A stretch of 64,000 bases of DNA from Symsagittifera roscoffensis (lineage: Eukaryota > Xenacoelomorpha > Acoela > Convolutidae), in contig NC_087062.1 in NCBI RefSeq assembly GCF_963678635.1, forward strand, positions 85,274,890 through 85,338,889, read 5' to 3'. The number at the start of each line of letters is the position of its first letter. The stretch's first letter is position 1. The notes below the pieces were generated by a model. The model was not told the origin of the DNA and made no database searches. It worked only from the letters and a program-made list of their open reading frames with translations. Below are positions 43,984-55,081 of this stretch, one piece after another. Made by a program: the position numbers and the translations under genes.

Positions 43984-44982
43984 ATCTAATTGCTCATGTT
44001 GAGCGCGAGTAAGGAATTGGTGGTTACGTAGCAAAAATTAGACAGGTCAAAAAGTGGACATATATTATTTTAATGAAAGAGAACCGACAGAAGAAAACTA
44101 ACATACAAAATAAATTTACGCTTTTGATTTTCGAGTACGTTTATTTCTCTTACCTTGATTCTGATTGGTTAACACTGGTATTTGTGTACTTTTTGTCAAA
44201 TATGAAATAAAGATTGTCAACTTTTGACCGCAAGCCGGAATTAGTTTTGGAACACTTCGCTCAATTCAATTCCGTTGGAGTGGTATATGCGGTGGTGGTA
44301 TACATGTCTTCATAACTCATTTTGCTCATGCGTAAACTTACGATTCAAGCGCATATACTACCAGAGGTCTTTGACTGTGGTGACTAGAAGACACGTTTAT
44401 TTCTGAACGAAGACAGCGTTCAGAATTAGAATGAAGGTTTTCGTTCTCTCTATAGCTGAAAACGTTAATTATCATTTTTGTCGGTGATCGGCTTGATAAA
44501 TCGAGTATTAGAATCGTCAGCATTTACCACTCAAAATATAAAATTATACTTAAATACAAAAATTATTCAAAAATATTTAAATTTCTTTAAAAAAATCCAG
44601 TCAGGACAAAACAACCTATTACAGAACAAAATTTTTAAAATGTTCAAATTGAGAAATCATGAGCTAAAAAATTTTCAATCTTAGAGTTTACGACGATCCG
44701 TCCGCAGACCAAGGCAACAGATTTCTTTTTTGTAGAAGTTATCCCCTCTCAACATATTTTGCCTACTTACGCTTCAATACTATCGCGATTGCTACCTTAT
44801 TTTCAGTCTTTTTCTCAAAATTTCTTTTCTTTTGAATTCCTGTTTATGTTTTTCTGATTACAGCCGCACGCTAAACGTTTTATAAATTACTTTTTCTTAT
44901 AGAAATAAGCTAGTCACCGCTGCTGAGCGACTAAATTAAGAGTCACACAATCGCCGCAAGTTTGAAAACAACTGTCACAATA

Positions 44983-45037
44983 ATGGCCGAGGCAGAGTTT
45001 CACTCAATTCAACCATCAGCACCCGATGCACAAAATG
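44983..45037 (+). CDS. SSUH2-like: SSUH2-like gene, exon 1
   Basis: The ATG at 44983 sits in an AATAATGG context and opens 18 codons plus one base before a perfect donor (GTAAGT, 45038-45043). The peptide is acidic then Ser/Pro/Ala-rich. The split codon joins 52870 to give Ala, continuing into Pro-Tyr-Pro, as in the N-terminal linker of Ssu-2 homologs. The first intron would be 7.8 kb. Confidence 0.55.
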
Positions 45038-45720
45038 GTAAGTTTCTCTGCAGTTTCTCCAACAGTTTTTTTGGTGCGTACTCACAGAGCCGCATTCCCG
45101 AATAGCCGAACAAACTCAACTTTTTTGTAAACTAATATGCAAGAAAACAAAAAATGACTAAAAATTCCAGTTCACCCAAAATTGGGACTACTTTTATCCA
45201 AACCATTAAATTAGAATGTCTGATATTTTTCCAAATTAATCTAACAAAAAAATCCAATAGATTAGAATTTTTTTAAAATAGTTTTGCTGTCGTGGAATTA
45301 ATTAGCAAAAAAGTCGACTACTTTAATAACTTGATATTTTTTCAGGCCATCTTCGAACAAATTTTTTTTACCATCCGGAAAAATTTTTTTTTTGGCTATC
45401 CGGGAACATTTTTTTGGCTATCCGGGAACAAGCTATCCGGCCAGTAAAACTTTTTCGGCTATCCAGTAAACAACCAATTAACAGCAATAAACAAATTAGT
45501 GCATTCAGAGGTAAGTGGGGAGCTGTATCTGCCTCTGTCGCAGAATTTTTTTTCTCGAAAATTAGATCTCTATAGCTTTTTGATAAAACAAAAAAAATTG
45601 ACCGATTCTAACCCCTAACTCACCTCAACTTAATAGTTTCAATGATTGATGTTTAGCTTTGAGCGAATCGAAATTTTTCGGCTATCAGGGAACAAAAAAC
45701 ATCGCCATTCTGCAATCAAC

Positions 45721-46381
45721 ATTACAAGGCCAAACTGTGCATTTTGTGAATTGTAAGCGGATTCCGCAACAGACAAAAATCTAATTTGTCCCGGAATCCA
45801 CAAAATTGTTTTTTTTTACTTTGATCTTCTCTGCTGTTTTGGATTCCACACACAAATAGCTAAAACATTGTATTGCTCAAAATTGCTCCAAAAACAAGCA
45901 ACTTTGCGGAATCCGCAACAAAATAGGTGGAATCTGGGACAAGTTTGTGGCATCCATGAACAAATAATATTATATGTGTTTGTAAACTTAACCTGTCGCT
46001 GAATCCGCAATTGTAATTGGAATCCGCAATTTTTAAGCGGAATCCTCAAATTGTAAGCGGATTCTGCAAATTGTAAGCTGAATCCGCAATATGTAAGCGG
46101 AATCCGCATAAATTTGCGGAATCCACTTACATTTCCGGATACTGCTTATATTTGCGGAATCCGGAACAACTACCTATATTTGCTCGTTGCAAAATACGCA
46201 ACAAAACTAATGTGCCAAAAAAATATACGCTACAGGTATTTGTACGCGGAATCCATTGAAATTTTGTAATTGGAATCCACTTGCATTTTGGAACATGTTT
46301 AAAGACTTGTCAGTGGAATCCAGGAACATACAGACACAAAATTGTGCGCCTATCTAGTGCACAAAATGGCCTCGTAATGAG
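45721..46381. repeat. Inverted-repeat element with GAATCCGCAA arrays
   Basis: The left end reads CATTACAAGGCCAAAC and the inverted right end CATTACGAGGCCATTT. The interior has many AATCCGC strings; at about 45998-46115 a unit close to GCGGAATCCGCAAATTGTAA repeats five to six times with a 20-bp period, and others are inverted. End fragments of the family occur at 49446-49480 and, with GCGGAATCCGCC, at 62222-62272. Confidence 0.75.
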
Positions 46382-47329
46382 ACAATTTTTCGGCTCTCAA
46401 TTTTTTTCACGGCTATCCGCTATTTTCACGTATTTTTTTGATAAAATCTTTAAAAATTTTGAAATCTACAAGGCCACAATTTCCAAACACGGATGTTTTC
46501 AAAGTAGAAGCTTTCTAGCTATCTAGAAAAAAAAACGTTTTTTTAAACATGGTTTCATGCAGTCTTCCACGGGCCAACTTAGATGTCAAGTCTTCTTAAG
46601 CAGATTAACTTTGAAACTAATGACACTTAGTCTATGGGCTGTTATCTTTTGAGAAAATGATTGCTTAATGTGTTTCAGGGCAAACGCAAAAGGTTAAAAC
46701 GAAAATCAAAAAAATATATTTATCATTTTGTGGTCACATGATAGAAAATTAGTCATATTTTTGTCTTGCTTTTTCTAAATATAACAAATGTTTGGCCCGA
46801 ATGTGAGAATTTTATTACTAGCATTCTTTGCCAACCAAGTAGTCTATAGAGACGAGTAAAGCGTGTTAATAACTATAAAGTAAATTATAAATTTAATCGG
46901 TGGAAAAAGAGATTTTGAAGTTTACAAAACACCATTCCAGTACTAAGAAAATTTTAAGTTACGCATTTTGTGTGTAAAAGATTTAGTTTTCATTTTTAAA
47001 TTTAATTAACGAAAATAACTGTAGTCAAAATGCTCAAACTATTGTTAAAGTAGCAAAATTTTTGTTTTTATTTGCTCTAACCACATTAAGAAATGTAACT
47101 TAAATTGCAAAAAATTAACAAAAAGTTTTCTTTTCAAAAAACTTTTGGGCGGCTTTTTTTGTGGTTTTTGTAACTGGCAATTCATTTTTGTTTTTTTTTG
47201 TTTTGCAATAAAAACGCTTCGGATTCTCTGAAATTCTGTCTATGATTCATGATTGAGAAATTTTGGCTAAAAACAGGTGCAAAAGGTGTCCGGTATTAAT
47301 CTAATTTGAACGTAGTCAGTAAAAGTCAG

Positions 47330-47990
47330 GAAGGCGTATAGCATGCTGGTAAGGCGTTCATTTTGAGGGCGTAGCACTTTGTGTTTGATCCCCCGCCCTG
47401 GCAATGTTAGTGAAAGAGGACGAACTCTGGCCTGACATTATCTATCACATATTGGCTGATTTCGTCTGCAAAAATTGGATGGAAGCCTTCATGCGCGAAG
47501 GACCGAATGCGCGAAAATAATAATCAGGCAATCACATTTCAGTATTCTAAATTTTGGTAAGAAATTAAACATTTCCAGGGACTGGAGTATTGATATTAGC
47601 CGAATCTAAAAACGGCAGAATTATGCAAAATTTTCGAATTTTTCATTGACCGCTGCAAAAGTAGGACAAATTTTACATTTCAAGGGTTTCGTAATGAAGG
47701 TAGCAATTTATTGCTTCATTTAATTCATTTTAACTGAATGGCAATTGTTTCTGTTTAAAAATTGACTTTCGGCTAACTTTGTCTTCGGTCCTTGGCCTAC
47801 AAGTTTTTTCGCCCATTCGGTCCTTCGCGCATGAGAATAGCCCCCCAAAAATTGTATCACGTGAAATTTCTGCACGCAAACGTATGGCCTTGAGTCGCAA
47901 AAAAAGTCTTGTTCAACAAAATGACTTGCTCTGAAATGAGAGGAAATAGGAGAAACATTAGTAGATCCTCCCAGTCCAAGAAAACAATTA
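47330..47990 (+). repeat. tRNA-derived SINE, copy 1 (interrupted)
   Basis: The first part (47330-47477) has an A-box-like TAGCATGCTGGTAAGGCG and a degenerate B box GTTTGATCCC, then a body shared with 49481-49765 (ATGAGCTCTGGC-like, TTTCGGCTGCAA-like). It is split by the M1 element at 47478-47845 and resumes at 47855 with TATCACGTGAAA, GGCCTTGAGTCGCAAAAAAA and GTTCAACAAAAT. Confidence 0.8.
47478..47845. repeat. Inverted-repeat element M1, copy 2, inserted in a SINE
   Basis: A perfect CAAAAATTG duplication lies at 47469-47477 and 47846-47854. Ends carry two tandem ATGCGCGAA-type motifs around GGACCGA, where copy 1 has ATGCTTGAA. The 368-bp element has no ORF. The matching uninterrupted SINE site reads CAATAGTGG at about 49618-49626. 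Confidence 0.9.
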
Positions 47991-49445
47991 AATCAAACCC
48001 ATCCGTAATCTTTTTTCTTAATTCCATTGATCCTGGTTGCCGTCATTAAGCCAACTCGTCGTCAGGCCGAATAATAAAAACGAGGATTTTTCGCCAAGAA
48101 TACGCGGAAAAATTACAGTAGCCTTTTTTGTCCGTAATGCGATGAAAGAAAAGAAGAAAGTGCAGATAGTTGAAATTTTAGTAGTTTAATAATTATCGGT
48201 TAAAATTGTCGTAAAAAAACGTTAAAGCAAAAAAGTCAAGTAAAAAAGTCAGAAACACATTCTTTTTGTTCTAATTTTTCTTTAAAAATTGAATTGCCAG
48301 CTAAGCGCTAAATCAAAACATGAAAAGTTAGTTTATTAGAGACAACGAGTTTTTTTTTTGGCCCAAGAAAAAAACTTCCCAATTGTAAAACCTATTCGCT
48401 CGCGAAACCAACAAACTCTTCCCCGAACCAATTTTCTACAACCTCTACTATAATAAATAATTTGGAATGCACGCCTAGTGTTACCAGCACTGAAGAACGA
48501 CGTGAAATCGAAATCGAATTAATTATAATTTTTATACAGATAATCTTCTGTAAAAAATTGATTTACAGATACTTAAACTGATTTAGAATAGGACACCCAT
48601 GCTATTTGACACACATGCTATTTTACCGGTCTCCCATTTGGAATGGAGAATAATATATTGATTCGAGACTTTCATTATAAGTAGGGTTCATATGTGGAAT
48701 CGAGCCAAATTTTGTAAGCCTGAATCCGGCGTGAATCCGTTGTTTAAAAAAGGCCGGCCAGGAAAATTAACAACGAAATAATTGGCCCAAACGTGTTTGA
48801 TATTTTTCATTAAAAAAAACTTTTTATCGGAGCAAGTAAATTTCACCTTGGCGGTCATTTTTACTGCTGATTCAACGTTTTATAGAAGCAAAACTTGATT
48901 CTTTTTCTATTTTGCGAGAACCATTCTTATGAATAATTTCTACTGATTACGCTCAGGTCCGATTGTTATATTTTATTTCAAAAAGCTCTGCCCGAACCCG
49001 TTCTGAAACTGACCGGCCCGAAACGCCTCAACCCGAGCCGCAACTTGTTTATTTCCTTCTCTGCTAGGGCTGAAGAAATAGTTGCTAACAAATTCTCAAA
49101 AAACGAAAAGTTAACTCTAGGAAATTTTTTTGAGATAGTTGCTAAATCCTCGAAAAGTGGAAACTATCAAAAACAATCTAACTTAAAATTTGTTTACAAA
49201 TTGGTTCATTATCTGAAAATTTTCGCTCACAGCGGTAAAAAGCGGTTTCTTACAATTAAGTAAGACTGAACTGCCAATTTTAATTGCTGGCTTCATGAGG
49301 TTCATACTCACAATTTTTCATGAAGAAAATCATGAAGCAGAAGTAAAAGGGTATAAGAACGGCTGACTTTGAAATTAAAAAAGTAAATAAGAGATAATTA
49401 ACTAAAAATATTGAAAAAAATTTCAAGTTAGTTTTCTTTTTCATA
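47991..49445. other. Intronic stretch without a recognisable element
   Basis: The string CACATGCTATTT at about 48611-48622 also occurs near 42391-42402. A frame at 49045-49263 follows an acceptor-like TTCTCTGCTAG but has no domain and no partner. Confidence 0.35.
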
Positions 49446-49480
49446 CATTACGAGAGCAAACTGTGCGTTTTGTGCATTTT

Positions 49481-49765
49481 AAGAGGCATGTAGCATTGTG
49501 GTAGGGTGTTCAATTTGAAATCATGAGATCGCGTATTCGATTCCATGCCATAGCAATTATAGTGTGTGGGGATGAGCTCTGGCTTCAGGTCTACCACAGC
49601 TTGACCAATTTCGGCTGCAATAGTGGTACCACGTGAAAGTTCTAGACGCAAAAAAGCGGCCTTGAGACGCAAAAAAAAGAGCTTCGTTCAACAAAATTAC
49701 ACAGTCTGGAATGTGGGGAGATAATACAAAAAGACTATCCTCGACAGGACAGTTAAGGCTCGCTG
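49481..49765 (+). repeat. tRNA-derived SINE, copy 2
   Basis: A box TAGCATTGTGGTAGGGTG at 49491-49508 and B box GTATTCGATTCC near 49533-49544. A tRNA-unrelated body then contains ACCACGTGAAAG and GGCCTTGAGACGC. It is collinear with copy 1 apart from the M1 insertion. It begins directly after an end fragment of the CATTACGAG element family. Confidence 0.8.
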
Positions 49766-50399
49766 ATAGCTCCTCTGCGATTGGCAGGAACCACATTAGT
49801 ATCATCATTATGATTTTTGTTCAATAAGCTCCTCTCGTAAGTTCCCAAAATTGGCGAGAGTCTGAAGATCAAACTTAGCAGTCCATATCTCTGAAAAAGA
49901 TTCGAATCGATCTATTATCCGCGCCTTCTCCGAAGAAAAAGACAAAGAAGAGGGAAAAGTCAGCATTCTTAATCGTGAGACAAAAAAGTTGAGCTTTTAC
50001 ATCAAATATAAAGTGTTTTATAGTGAGCTTTTAAATCATTTTGAAATCAAAACATGACAATAAGCATGTGAAAACTTTAAATGCTTAAATTTTTAACTCA
50101 AAAAATAAAAGTTTTTAACTAACTTTTCACTCCATTGACATAACACAGGGTCAAAAAATGCCCAAGGGGGTGCGGATTTTTTCAGGGCGGAGGAATTTAA
50201 AAACTTTTTGAAAATTTTGTTTACTATTTAGGCCGACCCGGACTTGACTTTTTGGTTTAATTTGACTCCTGGTAGACTTACTACATTTGACTGATAGCTA
50301 GAAGGTCGGGATTGGAACTGAGTATAGATAGAAACTTTAGATGCTTGGAATAAGTTCGCTATCCATGAAAATGGTCTCTCCCACCCTCGGGAGGTCCGA

Positions 50400-51420
50400 T
50401 TGTTAATGGAATAATTATGTAAGGACCTTGGGAGGATTACTGGGTAAAAATAGCATGGTTAAGAGGGCAAAAATAAAAAGTGGAAGTTCACGGAGGTCAA
50501 GAATTAGTTGATTAGGGTTGTATGACATTTGTTTGCTCGGTCGAGTTGTGACACCTACTGCATACCGTGTATCTGATAAGCGTGAAAAGATTGATGAAAG
50601 AAAGAGAGCTTGGCACGCGGCAGAGTTGACAGGGGGATGGACGTGGTCACAAAACTTGTGCGGACGGGTGATATAAGCGGATGCCAGGACTGATAGAAAA
50701 TGGTGTGACTTAACTAAAACTAAATGTAAATAAAGATAAGGATCTGAAGGGTATCGGAGATCCTTCGAGAGTTAAAACACACACGCTAACAGAGCAAACG
50801 GTTGGTTCTCAGTTAGAGAGAGGACGGTTGAGCAAGCCGAGAAGAGTAGATGGTCCGTGGAGGACGCTATTGCTTAAAGCGAGGCTAGTTGTGCCGCACA
50901 GTTGTTGGTAAACCTGATTCAACCCCGAGTTTAGTACCGAGTTAAATTAAGTGTGTGAGCAAGTTGCGCTGCTTGAGCAGGTGAGATTGTAACTGCTTTA
51001 ATCGAGGGTTGACGATAGATTTGTCGACGTGGTGCCCGAACGGAGTGAAGAGTGGGCTCCGTTATCGAAGTTGTTAAATAATAGTTAACTCATTAAGTGC
51101 ATTTTAAATTGCTTTTTTCCCCGTTGCGACTGAGAATTTACTTATTGTGCCCACGATTTGTTAAACTAGCTAGAAGGGCAAGAGGAGAGCGGAAAAAAGC
51201 TTAATATAAGGAGGAAGTTGCGTAATTCTTTGATCGGCCGATTTAGTCTGACCACCAACATAACCCTTTCGGGATTGTGGATAATATCGTGTCTCAGTGT
51301 CCCTCGTTGTTACCCAGTATAAGGGGGAGAAACTCTGCGGCCGTTAAGTAGAGTGAAATCGTGCTTAAAGAAGACAATTCTCCGAGATAAATGTACAGTA
51401 AACATTGCGTTCAAATGTGT
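50400..51420 (+). mobile_element. LTR and leader of a retroelement without a body
   Basis: The block is GC-richer than its surroundings, with abrupt edges. It contains a TATA-like GATATAAG (about 50670), an AATAAA (about 50728), and a primer-binding-site-like TGGTGCCCGAACGGAG at 51030-51045, followed by a purine-rich leader. Candidate LTR starts are TGTATGACA (about 50518) and TGTGACACC (about 50546). No gag or pol follows; the next 1.4 kb is unrelated. I infer a 5' end fragment left after deletion or recombination. Confidence 0.5.
51030..51045 (+). promoter_or_regulatory. Primer-binding-site-like sequence
   Basis: TGGTGCCCGAACGGAG starts with the TGG that pairs with a tRNA CCA end, and closely resembles primer sites of retroviral and LTR-retroelement type. 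Which tRNA it would pair with was not established. Confidence 0.5.
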
Positions 51421-51584
51421 GGTAAAATTGCGTTAATTTTTCATTGAAGATGACTTTCCTGAAACGCTGAAACGTGTTGTTTTGAAGCGTTGGAAAACAT
51501 TTGTAGTATGATCTAAGACTCTTTTGGCTTGTAGTCCCTCCAGCTGGTTGTCATGGAGGAAAAAGAGCCGAACAAAGTCTACTG

Positions 51585-51648
51585 GTGGGTCTCGAATCCC
51601 CGTCCATCTGATATCTGGATATTGACTCTATCCACTAGGCTACAGCCC
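51585..51648 (-). repeat. tRNA-derived sequence (SINE head or tRNA pseudogene)
   Basis: On the minus strand the block starts GGGCTGTAGCCTAGTGGATA, with an A-box-like TAGCCTAGTGGATAGAG, and has the B-box-like GGATTCGAGACC. The 3' acceptor strand that would pair with GGGCTGT is missing, so it is not a functional tRNA gene. Confidence 0.55.
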
Positions 51649-52663
51649 TTGATTCAGTTTCTTAGTTTTAGGAGATTAACAATGTTATAACAAGTGTAAG
51701 TTTGCATTGTATTCGCTACTGCTATTGTGTATACTCGAAGCATGTTTATCTCGTTGCGGTTGAGCAGTGAACTTGGGCCGTTTATGGTCGGCTTGGCCCG
51801 TACAAAAGAATTTTATAACAAATCAGCATTCTTAGCAAGTGTAATATAAAATCTATTAACGCCTTGTTATAATTAATATAGAACGAGTTAGGTTGTTTTC
51901 TATACTTCAGAACCTGATAATAATAAATCTTTTAAATCAAGAGGAAGAAGTTGTTCTGAAGATGTCTTTCCCTTACCTTCAAAAATGGCAATTTAATTGT
52001 CTGTTTTAGCCCCGTACCCAGCAGACTTCCCAGATCAAACTCACATTTCAGCGACACCTATCAGTAAGGTCAAAACTTGAACATTTTTTTTTCAAGTTTA
52101 AAGTATTCTACTACTAAGTTGTGAGGTTTTGTTAATGTGGTTGAAACTTTGCCTAACCCCGGCAATTAACGAGCACGAAGTTTGGTTGACTTCGAACGAC
52201 CAACTTCTATGAAAAGTCGGAGACCATAGCCACTTCTCCTCGCTCGGCCCTTTTCATTCTGGGCAGAAATTTTCATCAATTCTTACTGATGACGCGTAGA
52301 AAAAAACTTATGCAAACGAGCGATAAGCGGATGATCAATTTTTAACCAAAACAAAAACTTCTAATTAGGAGATCGTAAGGCGTAATTTAAACCCTCGATC
52401 TATCATTTGCTGATAGCATTTCTTGGTACGCCTGCAATAACAAATCAACAATATCCGCTCATCGCAAAATTTAAAAATTATTGGAAAGAACTCATAACCC
52501 CACCCCCTGGAGTTTTACCCACTCCACTTATTTTACTTTTACAATATTATTTGATCACAGAAACTATGCACGGGGAAGTAAAAAAAAACTATTGTTGTTG
52601 ATATTTTTGCCATGAAGATTTTACGGTTGGGATTCACTCATTTACGAATATGAAGATTGAGGT
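51649..52663. other. Intronic stretch without a recognisable element
   Basis: No supportable gene or repeat was seen. A run of 20 G at 52664-52683 lies about 190 bp before exon 2. Confidence 0.35.
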
Positions 52664-52683
52664 GGGGGGGGGGGGGGGGGGGG
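52664..52683. repeat. G20 homopolymer
   Basis: Twenty consecutive G on the + strand, in an intron. Similar shorter runs occur near 5166 and 5507. Confidence 0.95.
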
Positions 52684-52869
52684 TTTAACGTCATTACGCA
52701 GCAAGAGTATGTTTTGTTTTTGGGCACCTCAGAACGTAACGTTTTTCTGTCTATGATTTTTATTTTTTCCATCTTGAATTGCAAGCAAAAAAACTGAATT
52801 TTTTTTCGAGTTGTTGATTATTTCCTTCTTGAACAGCAAGCAAAACAAGATGATTTTGTATTTTTACAG

Positions 52870-53185
52870 CTCCTTATCCTGTAGCACGACCAGTAGAGCT
52901 GGCGTCATTTTCTGCACAATTTTACCAAGATATCATCAACCAGGAGGAAATCACAGATGCGTTCTCTGATCACGTCATCAGCACTAGTTGCTGTTTCAAT
53001 GTTCCCGAAAACCCGAAGAAAGACATTGTAATTGAAGAGTTTAGGACAAAATTCAAACTTCAGTACAGGTTGTGCAGTTATGTTGAGGCAAGAAAACGCA
53101 CTACACGGAGTGAAAAAGGATCTCATCCTGCTCACATTTCAATTGGATCGAACAGGTTCCAATTTATTCTTTCCCATTTTGAACC
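52870..53185 (+). CDS. SSUH2-like: SSUH2-like gene, exon 2
   Basis: The acceptor TATTTTTACAG and donor GAACC|GTAAGC bound 316 nt in one frame. The product has Ala-Pro-Tyr-Pro, then Ser-Cys-Cys-Phe followed about 10 residues on by Asp-Ile-Val-Ile, and then Lys-Leu-Gln-Tyr-Arg-Leu-Cys-Ser-Tyr-Val-Glu-Ala-Arg. That order (Cys-Cys, x-Ile, Tyr-Arg-Leu-x-x-Phe/Tyr-x-Glu-x-Arg) is what I know from SSUH2/Ssu-2 homologs just before their zinc repeats. Two earlier GT sites, after TAC-AG and after AAC-AG, share the same phase; similarity through the Glu-Ala-Arg block argues against the first. Exit phase is 2. Confidence 0.6.
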
Positions 53186-53740
53186 GTAAGCATTTTGAAC
53201 CAGGCTCCAAATTCTTGTTCCAATTCTGGTTCTGTTTCAGTTCTGGTTCGCAAGTTTCTAAACACAAAACGCACTCCAGTATTTGTCTGCTTACTGCTGA
53301 GTATGAATACGCGATTGACTAAGTAAAGACCGCACTCCCAAATTTTTGTTGAACTTTTGGCTCCCAACTTTCACTTTTTAATCAGTCGCCAAAAATTCAG
53401 CGTCGCAGATAACCAGCCGAAAGGACCATTTCTGGTACAAAATTGGTTATAGTTTTTGGCGCGCGCTCAAAATTGGCATACACTCAGGGTTCATAATTAC
53501 AATTATTTTTCACGAAATTTGTGTAAAATACGATCATTTCCAAATTATACTGTTTCATTTTGAAATTGATTTTTTAAATACTGCTTCTTGTATACACATT
53601 TTTATCCGCGGAAACCTAGCTAACACTAAGAAAAGAAACATAATATTTAGTATTCGTTATTAGTCGGCAAATATTTCGGGTCACAATCAAATTTCAGCCC
53701 AAGAACGAAGATAAGTCATTGAAACATGCTACACCTTGGG

Positions 53741-53743
<3 letters not shown>

Positions 53744-53800
<57 letters not shown>
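53744..53800. repeat. (CT)n microsatellite
   Basis: About 28 uninterrupted CT units. Apparent Ser-Leu repeat frames through it are artefacts. Confidence 0.95.
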
Positions 53801-53803
<3 letters not shown>

Positions 53804-53924
53804 GAAGTTATGCTGAAAAAAAGTGTTTCATTATGTTTTTTGACTTATTTTTCATCTTATCATCATCAATTGAAAATTTTAACAATCTTGCCTATACCAG
53901 TATCCCAGTTATCTCTAAAAAAGT

Positions 53925-54182
53925 ATGAGCCTTGTCTGTTCAATTGGATGCCACCAAACAGCTGCAAAACGGGCCCTTTTTGTCAGAGAAGGGGTGGAGT
54001 TTATGAATGGGGCTAGCATTCCTTTATTTTCTTCGGAAAATAAAAAAGATTGCATTGCTATAGGATGTTTAATTCTCGTAGCTATTAAAAAGACCCGAGC
54101 CAACCCAATATTTTTAGCAAGAATTGGTGTACCGACTAAAAAAACTCAATCTGCGGCTCGTCTATTATGCGTTTTCAAGTAA
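53925..54182 (+). other. Unassigned 85-codon frame
   Basis: Opens with ATG shortly after the CT tract; balanced codon use and two Cys near the start, but no recognisable domain. It does not join the SSUH2-like exons in a supported way. Possibly a relic of an inserted sequence. Confidence 0.2.
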
Positions 54183-55081
54183 TGCAGCGTTTGGAACATT
54201 TAGATAATTTTTTTTCAATCTGCGAAAATGCACCGATTAAACTAGCTTTCGTAAGTGTTCTCGGATGTTGAGATTCTTCACGTAGATTGGCGCACTTACC
54301 GAAGAATGAACATTTTGTCAAAGTTTATTGAAATTTATAGAAACAGCAACCATTCCAATTGTACCTCAATTTTCATTAACGAAATTCAACTTTGCGTATC
54401 TTTCGTAGTGACTGAGACGCCAAAAATTTTCGCCGGAGGCAATTCTAAAAATTTATTCGGCTGTTTTGCAGATTGGTTTGACTTTTTGTCAATTTCGCAA
54501 TTATTTGGCATTCCTTACTTGCTGCAATCTGTTATAACACATTAAAATTGTTTTTTGTGTTCTCTTGTCTGTGGCAAGTCGACATTTTGTCAAAAGCGCC
54601 TTTTGGACAAAAGTGACAGCTAGTAGTATTGAGAAAAAAAAGACAATTTGCACCAAGAGGCAATGAGAGGTTTGAAATCTCGTCCAGTGGCCTTCATGAG
54701 ACGCCGATAACCTTCATGAGATTTGTGAACAGTTCATGTTTCGGTTCTGGCAATCATGGAACACGTATCAGCACAATTTCGACTTACTAGTTAAAAACTA
54801 CTGATTGTCGCTGGTGCAACTTATCATTCTTTCAAAAGTTTTCGAACTGTAGTGTTTGACCAATTGTCGCTGCTTTCGACCAACTTTCGTCTCGACCATT
54901 TGTCGCTCTCGGCCAGTTTTCGCTTATGGCCTAATAGAACTTTCGACCAGTTGTCGTCTCAAGCTTTTTATCGTACAGTATGGAAAGCAATCATCCTTCC
55001 TTCGAAGGATTGCATCTACCTGAAAAAATTTGTGTAGAATAGTTTCTGGTAGTGTTGGAGTAAACAAATTTTCTTCGTACT

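Larger units (their letters stand above)
45038..52869 (+). other. Intron 1 of the SSUH2-like gene (7.8 kb)
   Basis: GT at 45038 and AG at 52868-52869. Holds a GAATCCGC-array element (45721-46381), a SINE interrupted by an M1 element (47330-47990), a second SINE (49481-49765), an LTR/primer-site region (about 50400-51420), a tRNA-derived block (51585-51648) and a 20-G run (52664-52683). A 72-codon frame at 49045-49263 has no domain. Confidence 0.5.

Noticed and set aside
51585-51648. Functional tRNA gene
   Set aside because: A and B boxes are present but the 3' acceptor strand does not pair with the 5' end; better read as tRNA-derived.
53719-54016. Ser-Leu repeat protein frames through the CT tract
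   Set aside because: Low-complexity microsatellite translation; no domain and no support outside the tract.
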